DNA of 64,000 nt from Rhizobium mayense (GCF_030272705.1 NZ_JARFYM010000001.1:434001-498000), one strand, 5' to 3'; shown: positions 1-8,128, counted from the stretch's first letter. Notes: generated by a model not told the origin, from the sequence alone. Made by a program: numbers and translations.

Positions 1-46
1 CTCGTTATGATTGAGCGCCGCCTTCAGGATTTATGGCATATCGCAA

Positions 47-253
47 TCATCGGGTAGCCTTGGGGTTCTTGGTTTCGTCAACGGCCGGCCAGCCCAAATC
101 CTTGCGCATGTCGTCTGAAAGGGACTCGAGTTCGCGCTCGGTGCGCCACCGCTGCCAACGATCGGCAATCCGGGTGGCGAACTGCACAAAACCGCTGCCC
201 GATGGAAGCGTGGTCCGCATCCTGCCGCTATCTCTGTAGGTAATCGTGGTCAT
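47..253 (-). CDS. DUF1127 domain small protein
   Basis: A 68-residue protein whose C-terminal half shows the DUF1127 (YjiS-like) signature: the Arg/Trp-rich run RWQRWRTERELESL, then DDMRKDLGW. Such short basic proteins are abundant in Rhizobiaceae; some are linked to phosphate or carbon metabolism and RNA turnover, but this one's role is unknown. ATG at 253 follows a purine-rich GAAGGAACC site. It lies downstream of another small gene on the same strand, 76 bases away. Family call good, function unknown. Confidence 0.8.
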   Translation of the reverse strand: MTTITYRDSGRMRTTLPSGSGFVQFATRIADRWQRWRTERELESLSDDMRKDLGWPAVDETKNPKATR

Positions 254-329
254 TTCCAGGTTCCTTCCGGTTTTTCCGATGCCCGAAAGGTCGCGACCTT
301 TACGAGCTAATATGGGTGTGGTTCACGCA

Positions 330-575
330 TCAATCAAGCGAATAGATCTTATAGCTGCCATTAGTATTCTTGAACGATCGCACGTTGGCGGGCTTTCGTT
401 CGAGGGCCGAGAGCACACTATCCGGCGGCAGGCCGCGGGCGTTGACGTCATCGATCAGATGCGCCGGAAACCGCGTTGCAATTTCGTCAAGCGTGTGCTG
501 CGCCGTGCGCTGAATTTCGCGGGCGCGGATGAGATTGAACAAGCGAGATGCCTCGCGAAGCGCTGTGCCAGCCAT
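330..575 (-). CDS. Small hypothetical protein
   Basis: An 81-residue protein beginning MAGTALREASRLFN. The ATG at 575 was chosen over one 22 codons upstream because GAAGGAGT sits 8 bases before it. No domain is recognised with confidence. The N-terminal half is a basic amphipathic helix candidate (LFNLIRAREIQRTAQH) that recalls DUF1127-type proteins, and it sits directly upstream of one. It is divergent from the LysR gene, so it could be that regulator's target. Function not assigned. Confidence 0.55.
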   Translation of the reverse strand: MAGTALREASRLFNLIRAREIQRTAQHTLDEIATRFPAHLIDDVNARGLPPDSVLSALERKPANVRSFKNTNGSYKIYSLD

Positions 576-621
576 GGTCGTTACTCCTTCTCGGCTGCCT
601 CTATCAATTTCGTTAGGACTA

Positions 622-668
622 ATATGGTGCTTCGTTGACATTCAGACAAATGAAATGATATGGTGCTT
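622..668. promoter_or_regulatory. Direct repeat in divergent promoter of LysR gene
   Basis: The 11-base word ATATGGTGCTT occurs twice, at 622-632 and 658-668, with starts 36 bases apart. It lies in the 121-base AT-rich region between the divergent small gene (start 575) and the LysR gene (start 697). LysR-type regulators commonly bind repeated sites in such divergent intergenic regions. The repeat is seen directly; operator function is inferred. Confidence 0.4.
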
Positions 669-696
669 AAAATCAGAAAAATTGAAGGACACCGTT

Positions 697-1593
697 ATGA
701 CCGTACCGTTCCGCCGGCCCATACCGCTGCTCGACAATGAAGTTCTGCGCACCTTTGTCGCCATCGCCGAGACCGGTAATTTCTCCACGGCCGCCGATGC
801 GGTTTACCGCACGCCCTCTGCCGTCTCGATGCAGATCAAGAAGCTGGAAGAGCAGTTGGGTGTGACGTTGTTCCTGCGTGACGCCCGCTCGGTCAACCTG
901 ACGCAGCATGGCGAGATGCTGCTTTCCTACGCCCGCAACATCCTGGCGCTCTCCAATGAGGCCGTGTCGCGCTTCATCATGCCCGAGCTCAGCGGCGTTG
1001 TGCGGCTTGGTGCGCCTGATGATATCGGCGAGCGTCTGTTGCCGAGCATTCTGAAGAGTTTTTCGGAGAGTTATCCGGGCATCATGGTCGATGTGACCGT
1101 CGACATGAGCCTGCAATTGAAGAAGCGCATCGAGGAGCAGCGGCTGGATCTGGCGCTGATCAACTGCGCGACGCGGCCTTTCCCGACAGATGGCGAGGTT
1201 ATCTATACTGAGCGCTTGGTCTGGGCCGGCGCAAAGTGCGGGACGGCCTATCGCCGCGATCCGTTGCCGATCTCGATTTGGGAAGATGGCTGTATCTGGC
1301 GATCGGAGGCTTTGGCGCAGCTTGAGCGGCAGAAGCGGCCTTACCGTGTTTCCTACCTTAGCGCCCATACGATGGCGCAGCGCGCCGCGGTGGTCTCGGA
1401 CCTGGCGATTGCGCCGTTTCCGCGCTCCTATGTCACCGATGACATGACTGTCCTCGGCCCGAACGAAGGGCTGCCGGAACTTACCGCCTTCGACATACGC
1501 CTGCTGACGGCATCGCAGATGACCGGTCCGATGAAGGCTGTGGCGGACAGTATCCGCAATGCGTTCGTGGAGATTGCACGCGCTGCAGCTTGA
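697..1593 (+). CDS. LysR family transcriptional regulator
   Basis: A 298-residue regulator. Residues about 10-70 form the winged helix-turn-helix (LRTFVAIAETGNFSTAADAV then TPSAVSMQIKKLEEQLG), followed by a LysR substrate-binding domain from about residue 95. The overall look resembles the LrhA-like subgroup. The ATG at 697 follows GAAGGA; the frame extends upstream to 529 but without a good ribosome site. It ends 18 bases from the convergent end of the corrinoid activator gene, so it borders the one-carbon cluster and may control it. Its effector is unknown; a quaternary amine is a plausible guess only. Confidence 0.85.
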   Translation: MTVPFRRPIPLLDNEVLRTFVAIAETGNFSTAADAVYRTPSAVSMQIKKLEEQLGVTLFLRDARSVNLTQHGEMLLSYARNILALSNEAVSRFIMPELSGVVRLGAPDDIGERLLPSILKSFSESYPGIMVDVTVDMSLQLKKRIEEQRLDLALINCATRPFPTDGEVIYTERLVWAGAKCGTAYRRDPLPISIWEDGCIWRSEALAQLERQKRPYRVSYLSAHTMAQRAAVVSDLAIAPFPRSYVTDDMTVLGPNEGLPELTAFDIRLLTASQMTGPMKAVADSIRNAFVEIARAAA

Positions 1594-1610
1594 CGGCCGC
1601 GCGCCTGCAG

Positions 1611-3656
1611 TTATTCGCGGCTGCGGCGACGTCTGCGGCCGCTGCCTTCGCCGCTTGCATCGTCGGCAAGCTGCTTGCGCTCCGGCAATGTCACGACCTT
1701 CGAGAGTTCCGGGAAGGCATCGACCTTGTTCGGCAGCGCCATGGCGTAGACGAAATGCTCCTGAAACTTTGATTCAAGCGCCGTCTCTATCTTCTCGATT
1801 TTGCGAACAGTTTCCTCGATTTCGCGGCGATGGCCGCGATTGAGGAGCGCCATGCGCGCGCCGGTGCCGGCCGCATTGCCGACCGCCTTCACCTTGTCGA
1901 GGGTGCAGTCCGGTATCAGGCCAAGCACCATCGCGTATTTCGGATCGATGAACGTGCCGAAGGCGCCGGCAAGGCCGATGCGATCGACATGGCTGATGCC
2001 TTGCTTGTCCATCAGCAGCTTGACGCCGGCATAAAGGGCGGCCTTTGCCAGCTGGATGGCGCGCACGTCGTTTTGCGTCACGGTAATGCGCGGCGCGCCG
2101 TCGCGCAGCAGATAGGAGTAGGTGCGGCCGTTCTGCAGGATGCGGTGCGAACGCGCCGTCATGCCGCCGTCGACGACGCCGTCTTCGGAGATGATGCCGG
2201 TCAGGAACAGCTCGGCGACTACCTCGATGATGGCCGAGCCGCAAATGCCGGTGACGCCGACCGTGGCGGCAGCCTCTTCGAAGCCCGGCTCGTCTGACCA
2301 TGGCTCGATACCGATGACACGGTAACGCGGTTCGAGCGTCAAGGGGTCGATGCGCACGCGCTCGATGGCGCCGGGGGCGGCGCGCTGGCCGCTGGAAATC
2401 TCAGCGCCTTCGAAGGCGGGGCCGGTGGGCGAGGAGGCGGCCACAACGCGGTTGCGGTTACCGAGCACGATTTCAGCATTGGTGCCGATATCGACCAGCA
2501 GCATCATTTCATCCTGACGGTGCGGCCCTTCGGCCAGCGTCGCGGCGGCGGCATCGGCGCCGACATGGCCGGCGATGCAGGGCAGCATATAAACGCGTGT
2601 GCCGGCATTCATAGGTACGCCGACTTCAGCCGCGGTCAGATGCACGGCGCCGGAGACGGCAAGCGCGAAGGGCGCGCCGCCGAGCTCAGTCGGATCGATG
2701 CCGAGGAAGAGATGATGCATGATCGGATTGCCGACGAACACGGAGTCCAGAATGTCCTGGCGCGAGACACCGCCCTGGGCGCAGACCTTGTCGATCAGTC
2801 CGTTCAGCGCTTCGCGCACGGCGTTGGTCATGGCTCCGCGACCGTCCGGGTTCATCATGACATAGGAGACGCGGCTCATCAGGTCTTCGCCGAAGCGGAT
2901 CTGCGGATTGGATGCGCCTGCCGACGCCACCGTGCGGCCCGACAGCAGCGAAGAGAGGTGCATGGCGATCGTGGTCGAGCCGATGTCGCAGGCGATGCCA
3001 TAGGCTTCGTTCTTCAGGCCAGGATAGAGTGCGATCAGGCGCGGACGGTCGCCCTCATGATCCCGGTGGATCGCGGCGGTGACCTTCCACTCGCCCTTGC
3101 GCAGGATCGATTGCACCTGCGGGATGATGTGAAAATCGACTTCGAGATTGTCGTATTTCCAGTCGGCGGCCAATGCGGCTTTCAGCCGGTCGAGATCGCC
3201 TGATGGCTTGTGCATATCCGGCTCTTCGACCTCGACGTAGCACATGTGCACGGCCGTATCGCGGGCGATGACGCGCTCGTCTGCGGCCTTGCGCACTACC
3301 TGCGCATTGATCACGGTATCCTGCGGTACGTCGATGACGAGATCGCCGTGGATGAGCGCTGAGCAGGAGAGGCGTCGTCCCTCGGGAAGATCGCGCACTT
3401 CGGCATAGCGCCGCTCTTTCGGACCGATCGGTGAGAGATGGTCGTTGGCGGAGACGATCTTGTGCTTGGCGAAATTGCCTTCCTGCACCGAGACCTGACA
3501 ACGCCCGCAGGTCGCACGACCGCCGCAGACACTCTCGACATAGACGCCAAGCTGCCGTGCCGCCTCCAGCACCGGTGTGCCGACTGCAAAACGGCCACGC
3601 TTGCCGGAGGGCATGAAGAGGACGAGAGGATTCGTGCTGTCGCTGGCTTCGGCCAC
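1611..3656 (-). CDS. 2Fe-2S / ASKHA-domain corrinoid activation protein (RamA/DUF4445-like)
   Basis: A 681-residue protein. Residues about 10-105 are a plant-type 2Fe-2S ferredoxin domain (CGGRATCGRC plus a later Cys in RRLSCSALI). The rest is the ASKHA/DUF4445 region with glycine-rich phosphate loops (ACDIGSTTIAMHL, LLVDIGTNAEIVLG, GAFGTFID). Proteins of this family re-reduce inactive Co(II) corrinoid on methyltransferase partner proteins, using ATP and low-potential electrons. It starts with GTG at 3656, only 3 bases after the preceding gene, and ends the leftward operon. The C-terminus is Arg-rich (GRRRRRSRE). Family call strong; the corrinoid partner at 8182-8883 is inferred from context. 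Confidence 0.88.
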   Translation of the reverse strand: MAEASDSTNPLVLFMPSGKRGRFAVGTPVLEAARQLGVYVESVCGGRATCGRCQVSVQEGNFAKHKIVSANDHLSPIGPKERRYAEVRDLPEGRRLSCSALIHGDLVIDVPQDTVINAQVVRKAADERVIARDTAVHMCYVEVEEPDMHKPSGDLDRLKAALAADWKYDNLEVDFHIIPQVQSILRKGEWKVTAAIHRDHEGDRPRLIALYPGLKNEAYGIACDIGSTTIAMHLSSLLSGRTVASAGASNPQIRFGEDLMSRVSYVMMNPDGRGAMTNAVREALNGLIDKVCAQGGVSRQDILDSVFVGNPIMHHLFLGIDPTELGGAPFALAVSGAVHLTAAEVGVPMNAGTRVYMLPCIAGHVGADAAAATLAEGPHRQDEMMLLVDIGTNAEIVLGNRNRVVAASSPTGPAFEGAEISSGQRAAPGAIERVRIDPLTLEPRYRVIGIEPWSDEPGFEEAAATVGVTGICGSAIIEVVAELFLTGIISEDGVVDGGMTARSHRILQNGRTYSYLLRDGAPRITVTQNDVRAIQLAKAALYAGVKLLMDKQGISHVDRIGLAGAFGTFIDPKYAMVLGLIPDCTLDKVKAVGNAAGTGARMALLNRGHRREIEETVRKIEKIETALESKFQEHFVYAMALPNKVDAFPELSKVVTLPERKQLADDASGEGSGRRRRRSRE

Positions 3657-3659
3657 GGA

Positions 3660-4010
3660 TCAGCCTTTCTGTTTGGTAAGGCGGCGCACGTTCGATCGGA
3701 CGCGCTTGCTGTAGGGCTTGACGGTGGCCCGGGCGACGGCGTCGGCGGCGCGGCGCGATGAGGTGCCGCCACCCGTTGCCATTGCCGTTATTGCCGTGAT
3801 GTTCTGCTGGGCCATGGCTATATTGGCCGCGACGGCACTTTCCGCCGCAGCCATCATCTTCTCCGAGACCATCCGGTTGAGTTCGGCGGTGTTCACTGCA
3901 CCGCCGGTCATTGCTGCCATCCACATTTGTTGTGTGCGCATCGCGATCACCATCGGCGCCTGAAACCAGAGCGTCGCGAGATCGTTGGAAAGACGGCGGC
4001 TCGGATACAT
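3660..4010 (-). CDS. Ala-rich small protein of the corrinoid operon
   Basis: A 116-residue protein starting MYPSRRLSNDLATLW. Its middle part is a long Ala/Met-rich helical stretch (MMAAAESAVAANIAMAQQNI) and its C-terminus is strongly basic (KPYSKRVRSNVRRLTKQKG). It begins 2 bases after the methyltransferase stop codon and ends 3 bases before the activator start, so it is almost certainly co-translated with both. No catalytic motif is visible. The pattern recalls phasin-like or helical adaptor proteins, but I do not recognise it. The position suggests an accessory role in corrinoid methyl transfer. Confidence 0.7.
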   Translation of the reverse strand: MYPSRRLSNDLATLWFQAPMVIAMRTQQMWMAAMTGGAVNTAELNRMVSEKMMAAAESAVAANIAMAQQNITAITAMATGGGTSSRRAADAVARATVKPYSKRVRSNVRRLTKQKG

Positions 4011-4012
4011 CG

Positions 4013-4978
4013 CTATTCCCTCGCAGCTCCCGCGCCGGCGCGGGCAGCACGACCGCCACGACGTCCGCCACCAGCGGCGGGAGCAGTCGACGTTGGCGCT
4101 GCTGCGCCGCCTTCGGCTGGCTTGTAGTCGCGATAGGTCATGATCCAGTTGGTGCAATTGGCATCGGTGCCGTTCAACACATTGGCGGCGCGGACGGCTT
4201 CCATTTCCTGCGGGCGGCAGGGGTTCATGATCGCTGAGGTCATGCCGGCGCCGATCACCATCGGGATGAAGCCGGCATTAATGCCATGGCGGTGCGGCAG
4301 GCCGAAGGAGATGTTGGAGAGGCCGCAGGTGGTGTTGACCTTCAGCTCGTTGCGCAGGCGGTGCAGCAGCGCGAAGACCTGACGGCCGGCGTCACCCAGC
4401 GCACCGATCGGCATGACGAGCGGATCGACGACGATGTCATGCGGCTTGATGCCGTGATCCATGGCGCGTTCGACGATCTTCTTCGCGACGGCGAAGCGGA
4501 CGTCGGGGTCCATGGAAATGCCGGTCTCGTCGTTGGAAATTGCGACGACGGGCACATCGTATTTCTTCACCAGCGGCAGGATGGCTTCGAGCTTTTCCTC
4601 CTCGCCGGTCACGGAATTGACCAAGGGCCGGCCCCTGGCGACCTTCAGCGCCGCTTCGATGGCTGCCGTTACCGAGCTGTCGATCGACAACGGCACGTCG
4701 ACGAGGCCCTGGACGATTTCCAACGTCTGCACCAGCAGGCCGGGTTCGGTCTCGTTCGGGTTGACCGACGTGACGCCGGCGTTGACGTCCAGCATGGTCG
4801 CGCCGGCGGCCACCTGTTCCAGCGCATCCTTGATGACGGTATCGAAATTACCCTCAATCATCTCGGCGGCCAGCTTCTTGCGCCCCGTCGGATTGATGCG
4901 TTCGCCAATCACGCAAAAGGGCTGGTCGAAACCGATGATGATTTCGCGAGTGGCTGAAGCAACGATGGTGCGCGTCAT
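4013..4978 (-). CDS. Methyltetrahydrofolate:corrinoid methyltransferase (DHPS-like TIM barrel)
   Basis: A 321-residue pterin-binding protein of the AcsE/MtgA type. It should move a methyl group between a methylated corrinoid protein and tetrahydrofolate. Family signatures are IGERINPTGRKKL near residue 25, LDVNAG near 63, PLSIDSS near 96 and CGLSNISFGLP near 218. The barrel ends near residue 285; the remaining roughly 35 residues are a low-complexity Ala/Gly/Arg tail not needed for the fold. ATG at 4978 follows AAGGATC. It is 105 bases after metF and 2 bases before the Ala-rich gene. Here methyl-corrinoid to THF is the likely direction, because MetF follows. Confidence 0.88.
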   Translation of the reverse strand: MTRTIVASATREIIIGFDQPFCVIGERINPTGRKKLAAEMIEGNFDTVIKDALEQVAAGATMLDVNAGVTSVNPNETEPGLLVQTLEIVQGLVDVPLSIDSSVTAAIEAALKVARGRPLVNSVTGEEEKLEAILPLVKKYDVPVVAISNDETGISMDPDVRFAVAKKIVERAMDHGIKPHDIVVDPLVMPIGALGDAGRQVFALLHRLRNELKVNTTCGLSNISFGLPHRHGINAGFIPMVIGAGMTSAIMNPCRPQEMEAVRAANVLNGTDANCTNWIMTYRDYKPAEGGAAAPTSTAPAAGGGRRGGRAARAGAGAARE

Positions 4979-5083
4979 ATCTGATCCTTTGGTCAGTTTG
5001 CCCGATAGAGTTGATCTATCGTGCGATGATTTGGGTTACAAGCCAGGCTGGCTCCTCCGCCTGCCTGTTGCGAATATTCAGGT

Positions 5084-6190
5084 TCAATGCGTCTGGTGCG
5101 GTGGATGATGGGCGGCGGCTTCGGCCATTTGCTGCTGGTTCTCTTCCATGCCCCCGCGGATGTGTTCCAGTCGCTCGGCGACAAGCACGTCGGTGCGGTT
5201 CGCTTCGTGCTTCCATGGCTGGCGGCCTTTCAGCACGCCCGATTCATGCACCATCTCAGCGACATATTCTTCTTGGCGGTAGGCCATGACATGGATGCCG
5301 GAAACGCCCTCGATTTCCTTCACCTCGTTGATGATGTCGATGCAGAGCTGCTTGCCTTCCTTTTTCTGATCTTCGGCGCCTTCGATGCGCTTGATGATCG
5401 CGTCCGGAATGTGCACGCCCGGCACATTCGAACGCATCCAGCGCGCAGTTCTTGCCGAAGCCAGGGGTCCGACACCGACCAGGATGAAGCATTTCTCATG
5501 CAGGCCGAGATCGCGGACCTTTTTCATATAGTCGCGGAACATCGGCACGTCGTAGCAATATTGGCTCTGGACGAACTGCGCACCGGCTTCGATCTTCTTG
5601 GCCAGGCGATAGGGCCGGAAGTCATAAGGCGGCGCAAACGGATTGATGGCGGCGCCGAGAAAGACTTTCGGCGGCGTCGTCAGCTTGCGGCCGGAGAGGA
5701 ACTTGGCGTTATCGCGCATGATGCGCACGGTTTCGAGCAGCGACATGCAGTCCAGATCGAAAACTGGCTTGGCGCCCGGCTGATCACCGGCTTGTACGCC
5801 ATCGCCGGTCAGGCACAAGATGTTGCAGACGCCCATGGCAGCAGCGCCCAGCACGTCGCCCTGGATGGCTATGCGGTTCTTGTCGCGGCAGGCGATCTGC
5901 ATGATCGGCGCATAGCCCATGCGCGTCAGCAGCGCGCAGATGCCGACGGACGACATATGGCAATTGGCGCCGGAGGCATCGACCGCATTGATGCCGTCAA
6001 CCCAGCCGTCGAAGATCGAGGCGCGTTCGTAGACGTCTTCGGGGTTGGCGCTATCGGGCGGGTTCAGCTCCGCGGTGACGGCGAACTCGCCACGACGCAG
6101 CACGCGTTCCAGCCGCCCGAGCGAGAAATGGCCGGGCAGGGGATCGAGCGGCAGATGCGCGCCAAGCGGATTTTCATCGATATGCGCCAT
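5084..6190 (-). CDS. metF: Methylenetetrahydrofolate reductase, MetF-type
   Basis: A 368-residue MTHFR TIM-barrel protein that interconverts 5-methyl-THF and 5,10-methylene-THF. Visible features are the N-terminal FAVTAELNPPDSANP, a flavin/folate region around ILCLTGDGVQAGDQPGAKPVFDLD split over two strands, and GAQFVQSQYCYDVPMF. The frame opens with TTG at 6193, but the adjacent ATG at 6190 is preferred. That start is 3 bases after the MetV-like gene, so the two are coupled as in acetogen MetVF pairs. In this setting it probably oxidises methyl-THF made by demethylation. The C-terminus is His/Gln-rich. This is unlikely to be the only MTHFR of the cell. Confidence 0.88.
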   Translation of the reverse strand: MAHIDENPLGAHLPLDPLPGHFSLGRLERVLRRGEFAVTAELNPPDSANPEDVYERASIFDGWVDGINAVDASGANCHMSSVGICALLTRMGYAPIMQIACRDKNRIAIQGDVLGAAAMGVCNILCLTGDGVQAGDQPGAKPVFDLDCMSLLETVRIMRDNAKFLSGRKLTTPPKVFLGAAINPFAPPYDFRPYRLAKKIEAGAQFVQSQYCYDVPMFRDYMKKVRDLGLHEKCFILVGVGPLASARTARWMRSNVPGVHIPDAIIKRIEGAEDQKKEGKQLCIDIINEVKEIEGVSGIHVMAYRQEEYVAEMVHESGVLKGRQPWKHEANRTDVLVAERLEHIRGGMEENQQQMAEAAAHHPPHQTH

Positions 6191-6193
6191 CAA

Positions 6194-6772
6194 TCAAGCT
6201 TCCTTCTTCGCCGCTTCACGCGCCGCTGCGGCCTCCGCCGTCACGCGCAGCCAGGAGGATGTTTCGCGCAGCGACTGGTTCACCGGCTTCTGCACCTTCA
6301 AGATCGCATCGCCGTTGACCATATTGCGCGAGCCGTTCCAGGCCTGCACCCAGACGCAGGGCATGTCGGGCTCGACTTCGCAATTGCCGTTGGCCCGCAC
6401 GCCGCCGCAGGGGCCGTTGCGCAATTGCTTCGGACAGTTCATCGGACAGGACATGCCGGTCGATGACAAGGCGCATTGGCCGCACATCCGGCAGTCGAAG
6501 AGAAAGCCCTTCACATTGCGCTCGATCACGGTGATCGGTCGCTCGACGCGCGCATAGCCGATCGACTTCCAGAGCGGATGTAGCAGGAGGAAGGCGTCTG
6601 CGAAGCGATGATAAAACCATTCAAGGAAGCGCGAATGACGCACGGCCCAGAGACGGACGGTGTATTTGCGGCGGGCGCGGCGGTTCGGCGAAACGCCTGA
6701 TGGCGTATAGGCGCCGCTGGCCGCCTTCGCGCCCGCGGCGGCATTACCCGGTTTTTGGACGGCATCAGCCAT
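6194..6772 (-). CDS. MetV-like zinc/Cys-rich protein (MTHFR C-terminal domain family)
   Basis: A 192-residue protein with a dense Cys cluster: CRMCGQCALSSTGMSCPMNC, then a Cys in LRNGPCGG, then NCEVEPDMPCVW. This matches the 'methylene-tetrahydrofolate reductase C-terminal' family, which is the MetV subunit in acetogens. It probably forms a complex with the adjacent MetF and supplies a metal-bound electron-transfer or structural module. The start at 6772 overlaps the upstream gene by 8 bases; longer frames to 6865 exist but would overlap far more. The first roughly 30 residues are Ala/Gly-rich. Confidence 0.8.
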   Translation of the reverse strand: MADAVQKPGNAAAGAKAASGAYTPSGVSPNRRARRKYTVRLWAVRHSRFLEWFYHRFADAFLLLHPLWKSIGYARVERPITVIERNVKGFLFDCRMCGQCALSSTGMSCPMNCPKQLRNGPCGGVRANGNCEVEPDMPCVWVQAWNGSRNMVNGDAILKVQKPVNQSLRETSSWLRVTAEAAAAREAAKKEA

Positions 6773-7067
6773 TATCGCGGCCCCCGGCCTTGACCAGCGC
6801 GACCAAGCGCTCGCGGTCATAGGCGGCTTCGAGTTCGTTTGCGGCCTTGTCGGCTTCTGCTTCAAGATCGTCAGAGACCGCTACAGGATCGGCCTTGCGC
6901 CATTCGGCCAGATAGTCGTCCGTTTCCGCGGCACCCGTGCGCATGGCGCACATGTCGATCGCCTCGGTGAAACGGAGCGACAGTTCGCGCTTCGCTGTCT
7001 GCCGTCCCTTCTTGATGATGATCTGGGCGGGAATGTCCCGCCAATAGACGACAATGCGATCCGCCAT
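6765..7067 (-). CDS. PF13769 'virulence factor' family small protein
   Basis: A 100-residue soluble protein with the family start IVVYWRDIPAQIIIKKGRQTAK. Despite the Pfam name, members are found in alphaproteobacterial corrinoid methyltransferase loci, and no virulence role should be assumed. It is the first gene of the leftward operon and overlaps the MetV-like gene by 8 bases. ATG at 7067 follows a strong GAGGAG site. The acidic C-terminal half (LEAEADKAANELEAAYDRE) is predicted helical. Molecular role unknown. Confidence 0.78.
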   Translation of the reverse strand: MADRIVVYWRDIPAQIIIKKGRQTAKRELSLRFTEAIDMCAMRTGAAETDDYLAEWRKADPVAVSDDLEAEADKAANELEAAYDRERLVALVKAGGRDNG

Positions 7068-7303
7068 GCAAATTCTCCTCTTTGATCAAGAATGCACGTC
7101 CGCCGACCCCGGGACTGCGCTTGCGGCGACGCGGCCCATGCCGAAAAACGACGCGATGCAGAAAGCTCCCCCGCAACCGTCGCCTTTAGTCACCTCCGAG
7201 TGACATCATCTTGTTTTTCGCTGCGATTCAGGGATTTCAGCACAGCCAGCATGGCCGTGTCCCGTGGCTGCCGCAAGTGGGGAGATAGGCGATGATGTCG
7301 TAA
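7068..7303 (-). promoter_or_regulatory. Leader/promoter region of the C1 operon with inverted repeat
   Basis: The 236 bases between the DUF1638 stop and the first operon gene have no convincing ORF. An inverted repeat GTCAC-N6-GTGAC lies at 7189-7204, and a GC-rich stem-loop candidate occurs near 7095-7130 on the minus strand. Both could act in regulation of the operon. I compared it by eye with SAM-II, SAH, glycine and cobalamin riboswitches and found no match. Confidence 0.35.
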
Positions 7304-7942
7304 TCAGACGGCCAGTAATTCGCGGCCGAGATCGCCGTAGCCGGTGAAGCGGTATTCGTAGTCTAGGCCGAGATAGGCTGCCGCTGCTTTTGCTTTTTCC
7401 TGCAGTGCCGGATCCTCTTCCTGCGACAGATAGACGACCTTGCGGTAGTTGCCGAAATACATTTCCTTCAGCTCCGGATGCCGGTCGAGGCCGAGCGGTA
7501 CGATGACGAAGCTTTCGAACTGGCGGGCCAGGAAATCAGTGAGGAAGAACGAGGTGACGTCGTCTTCCCGAGTGGCGAAGGCGTTGTTGCCGCTGAAGAA
7601 GGAATAGCAGTGCGGGCCGGAGAGGCGTTCGATGCCTTCGCGCTCGCAGATCTTGTCGATGTCTCCGCCGGTGCCGCAATCGGCATAACCGATGAAAATC
7701 TTCTCGAAGCCGCGCGAGCGCGCGTCCGTTATAGCCTCTTCGAGGGCCGGCGCGATCTTCTGTGGATAGGAGTGGAAGATGGCGGGAAGACAGTGCAGGT
7801 CGATATGATCGAGGCTATTGATCCTGGTGATCGCCAGTATCTCGCGCGCGATTGCACCGCACGCGATCACATGAACTTTTTGTGCGATTATGCGTTCATT
7901 GGGCGAAGTATTCGTCTTCGCCTTTTGCCGATCAATATCCAT
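7304..7942 (-). CDS. DUF1638 domain protein
   Basis: A 212-residue protein of the DUF1638 family, recognisable from VIACGAIAREIL near residue 25, IGYADCGTGGDID near 105, and the conserved GPHCYSFF. It has conserved Cys and His residues but no known reaction. The family repeatedly neighbours MttB-type methyltransferases and corrinoid proteins, so a role in corrinoid-dependent demethylation is a fair inference. The start at 7942 is the only Met before the conserved core and is 18 bases from the divergent entericidin gene, so the two promoters must overlap neighbouring genes. Confidence 0.8.
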   Translation of the reverse strand: MDIDRQKAKTNTSPNERIIAQKVHVIACGAIAREILAITRINSLDHIDLHCLPAIFHSYPQKIAPALEEAITDARSRGFEKIFIGYADCGTGGDIDKICEREGIERLSGPHCYSFFSGNNAFATREDDVTSFFLTDFLARQFESFVIVPLGLDRHPELKEMYFGNYRKVVYLSQEEDPALQEKAKAAAAYLGLDYEYRFTGYGDLGRELLAV

Positions 7943-7960
7943 TCCGAGAGGGCTCCGATC

Positions 7961-8122
7961 ATGACCGCACCGACACTCACCAAAATCGCCGCCGCTTGCG
8001 CAGTGGTTATGGTACTCGCTTCATGCGCCAACACAATTCGCGGCGTGGGCAGGGATACAGCCAATGCCGTCAACGCCACCGAGAATGCCGGTCATCAGGT
8101 AAAGAGGGCGGTCGTCAACTGA
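7961..8122 (+). CDS. ecnAB-like: Entericidin-type small lipoprotein
   Basis: A 53-residue protein with a basic N-terminus, a hydrophobic signal segment (IAAACAVVMVLAS) and a lipobox ending LASC at Cys 25. The mature part has the entericidin pattern (NTIRGVGRDTANAVNATENAG). It should be an outer-membrane-anchored lipoprotein. ATG at 7961 follows GAGAGGG. It is divergent from DUF1638 and followed by a strong hairpin. Rhizobia carry several such genes; toxin-antidote function is not established for this copy. Confidence 0.82.
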   Translation: MTAPTLTKIAAACAVVMVLASCANTIRGVGRDTANAVNATENAGHQVKRAVVN

Positions 8123-8128
8123 TTTGGG

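Noticed and set aside
5087..6466. 459-codon open frame antisense to metF
   Set aside because: Low-complexity His/Ala/Arg composition typical of a shadow frame; metF is certain on the other strand.
7068..7303. Riboswitch upstream of the PF13769 gene
   Set aside because: No conserved blocks of cobalamin, SAM-II, SAH or glycine riboswitches could be matched by eye.
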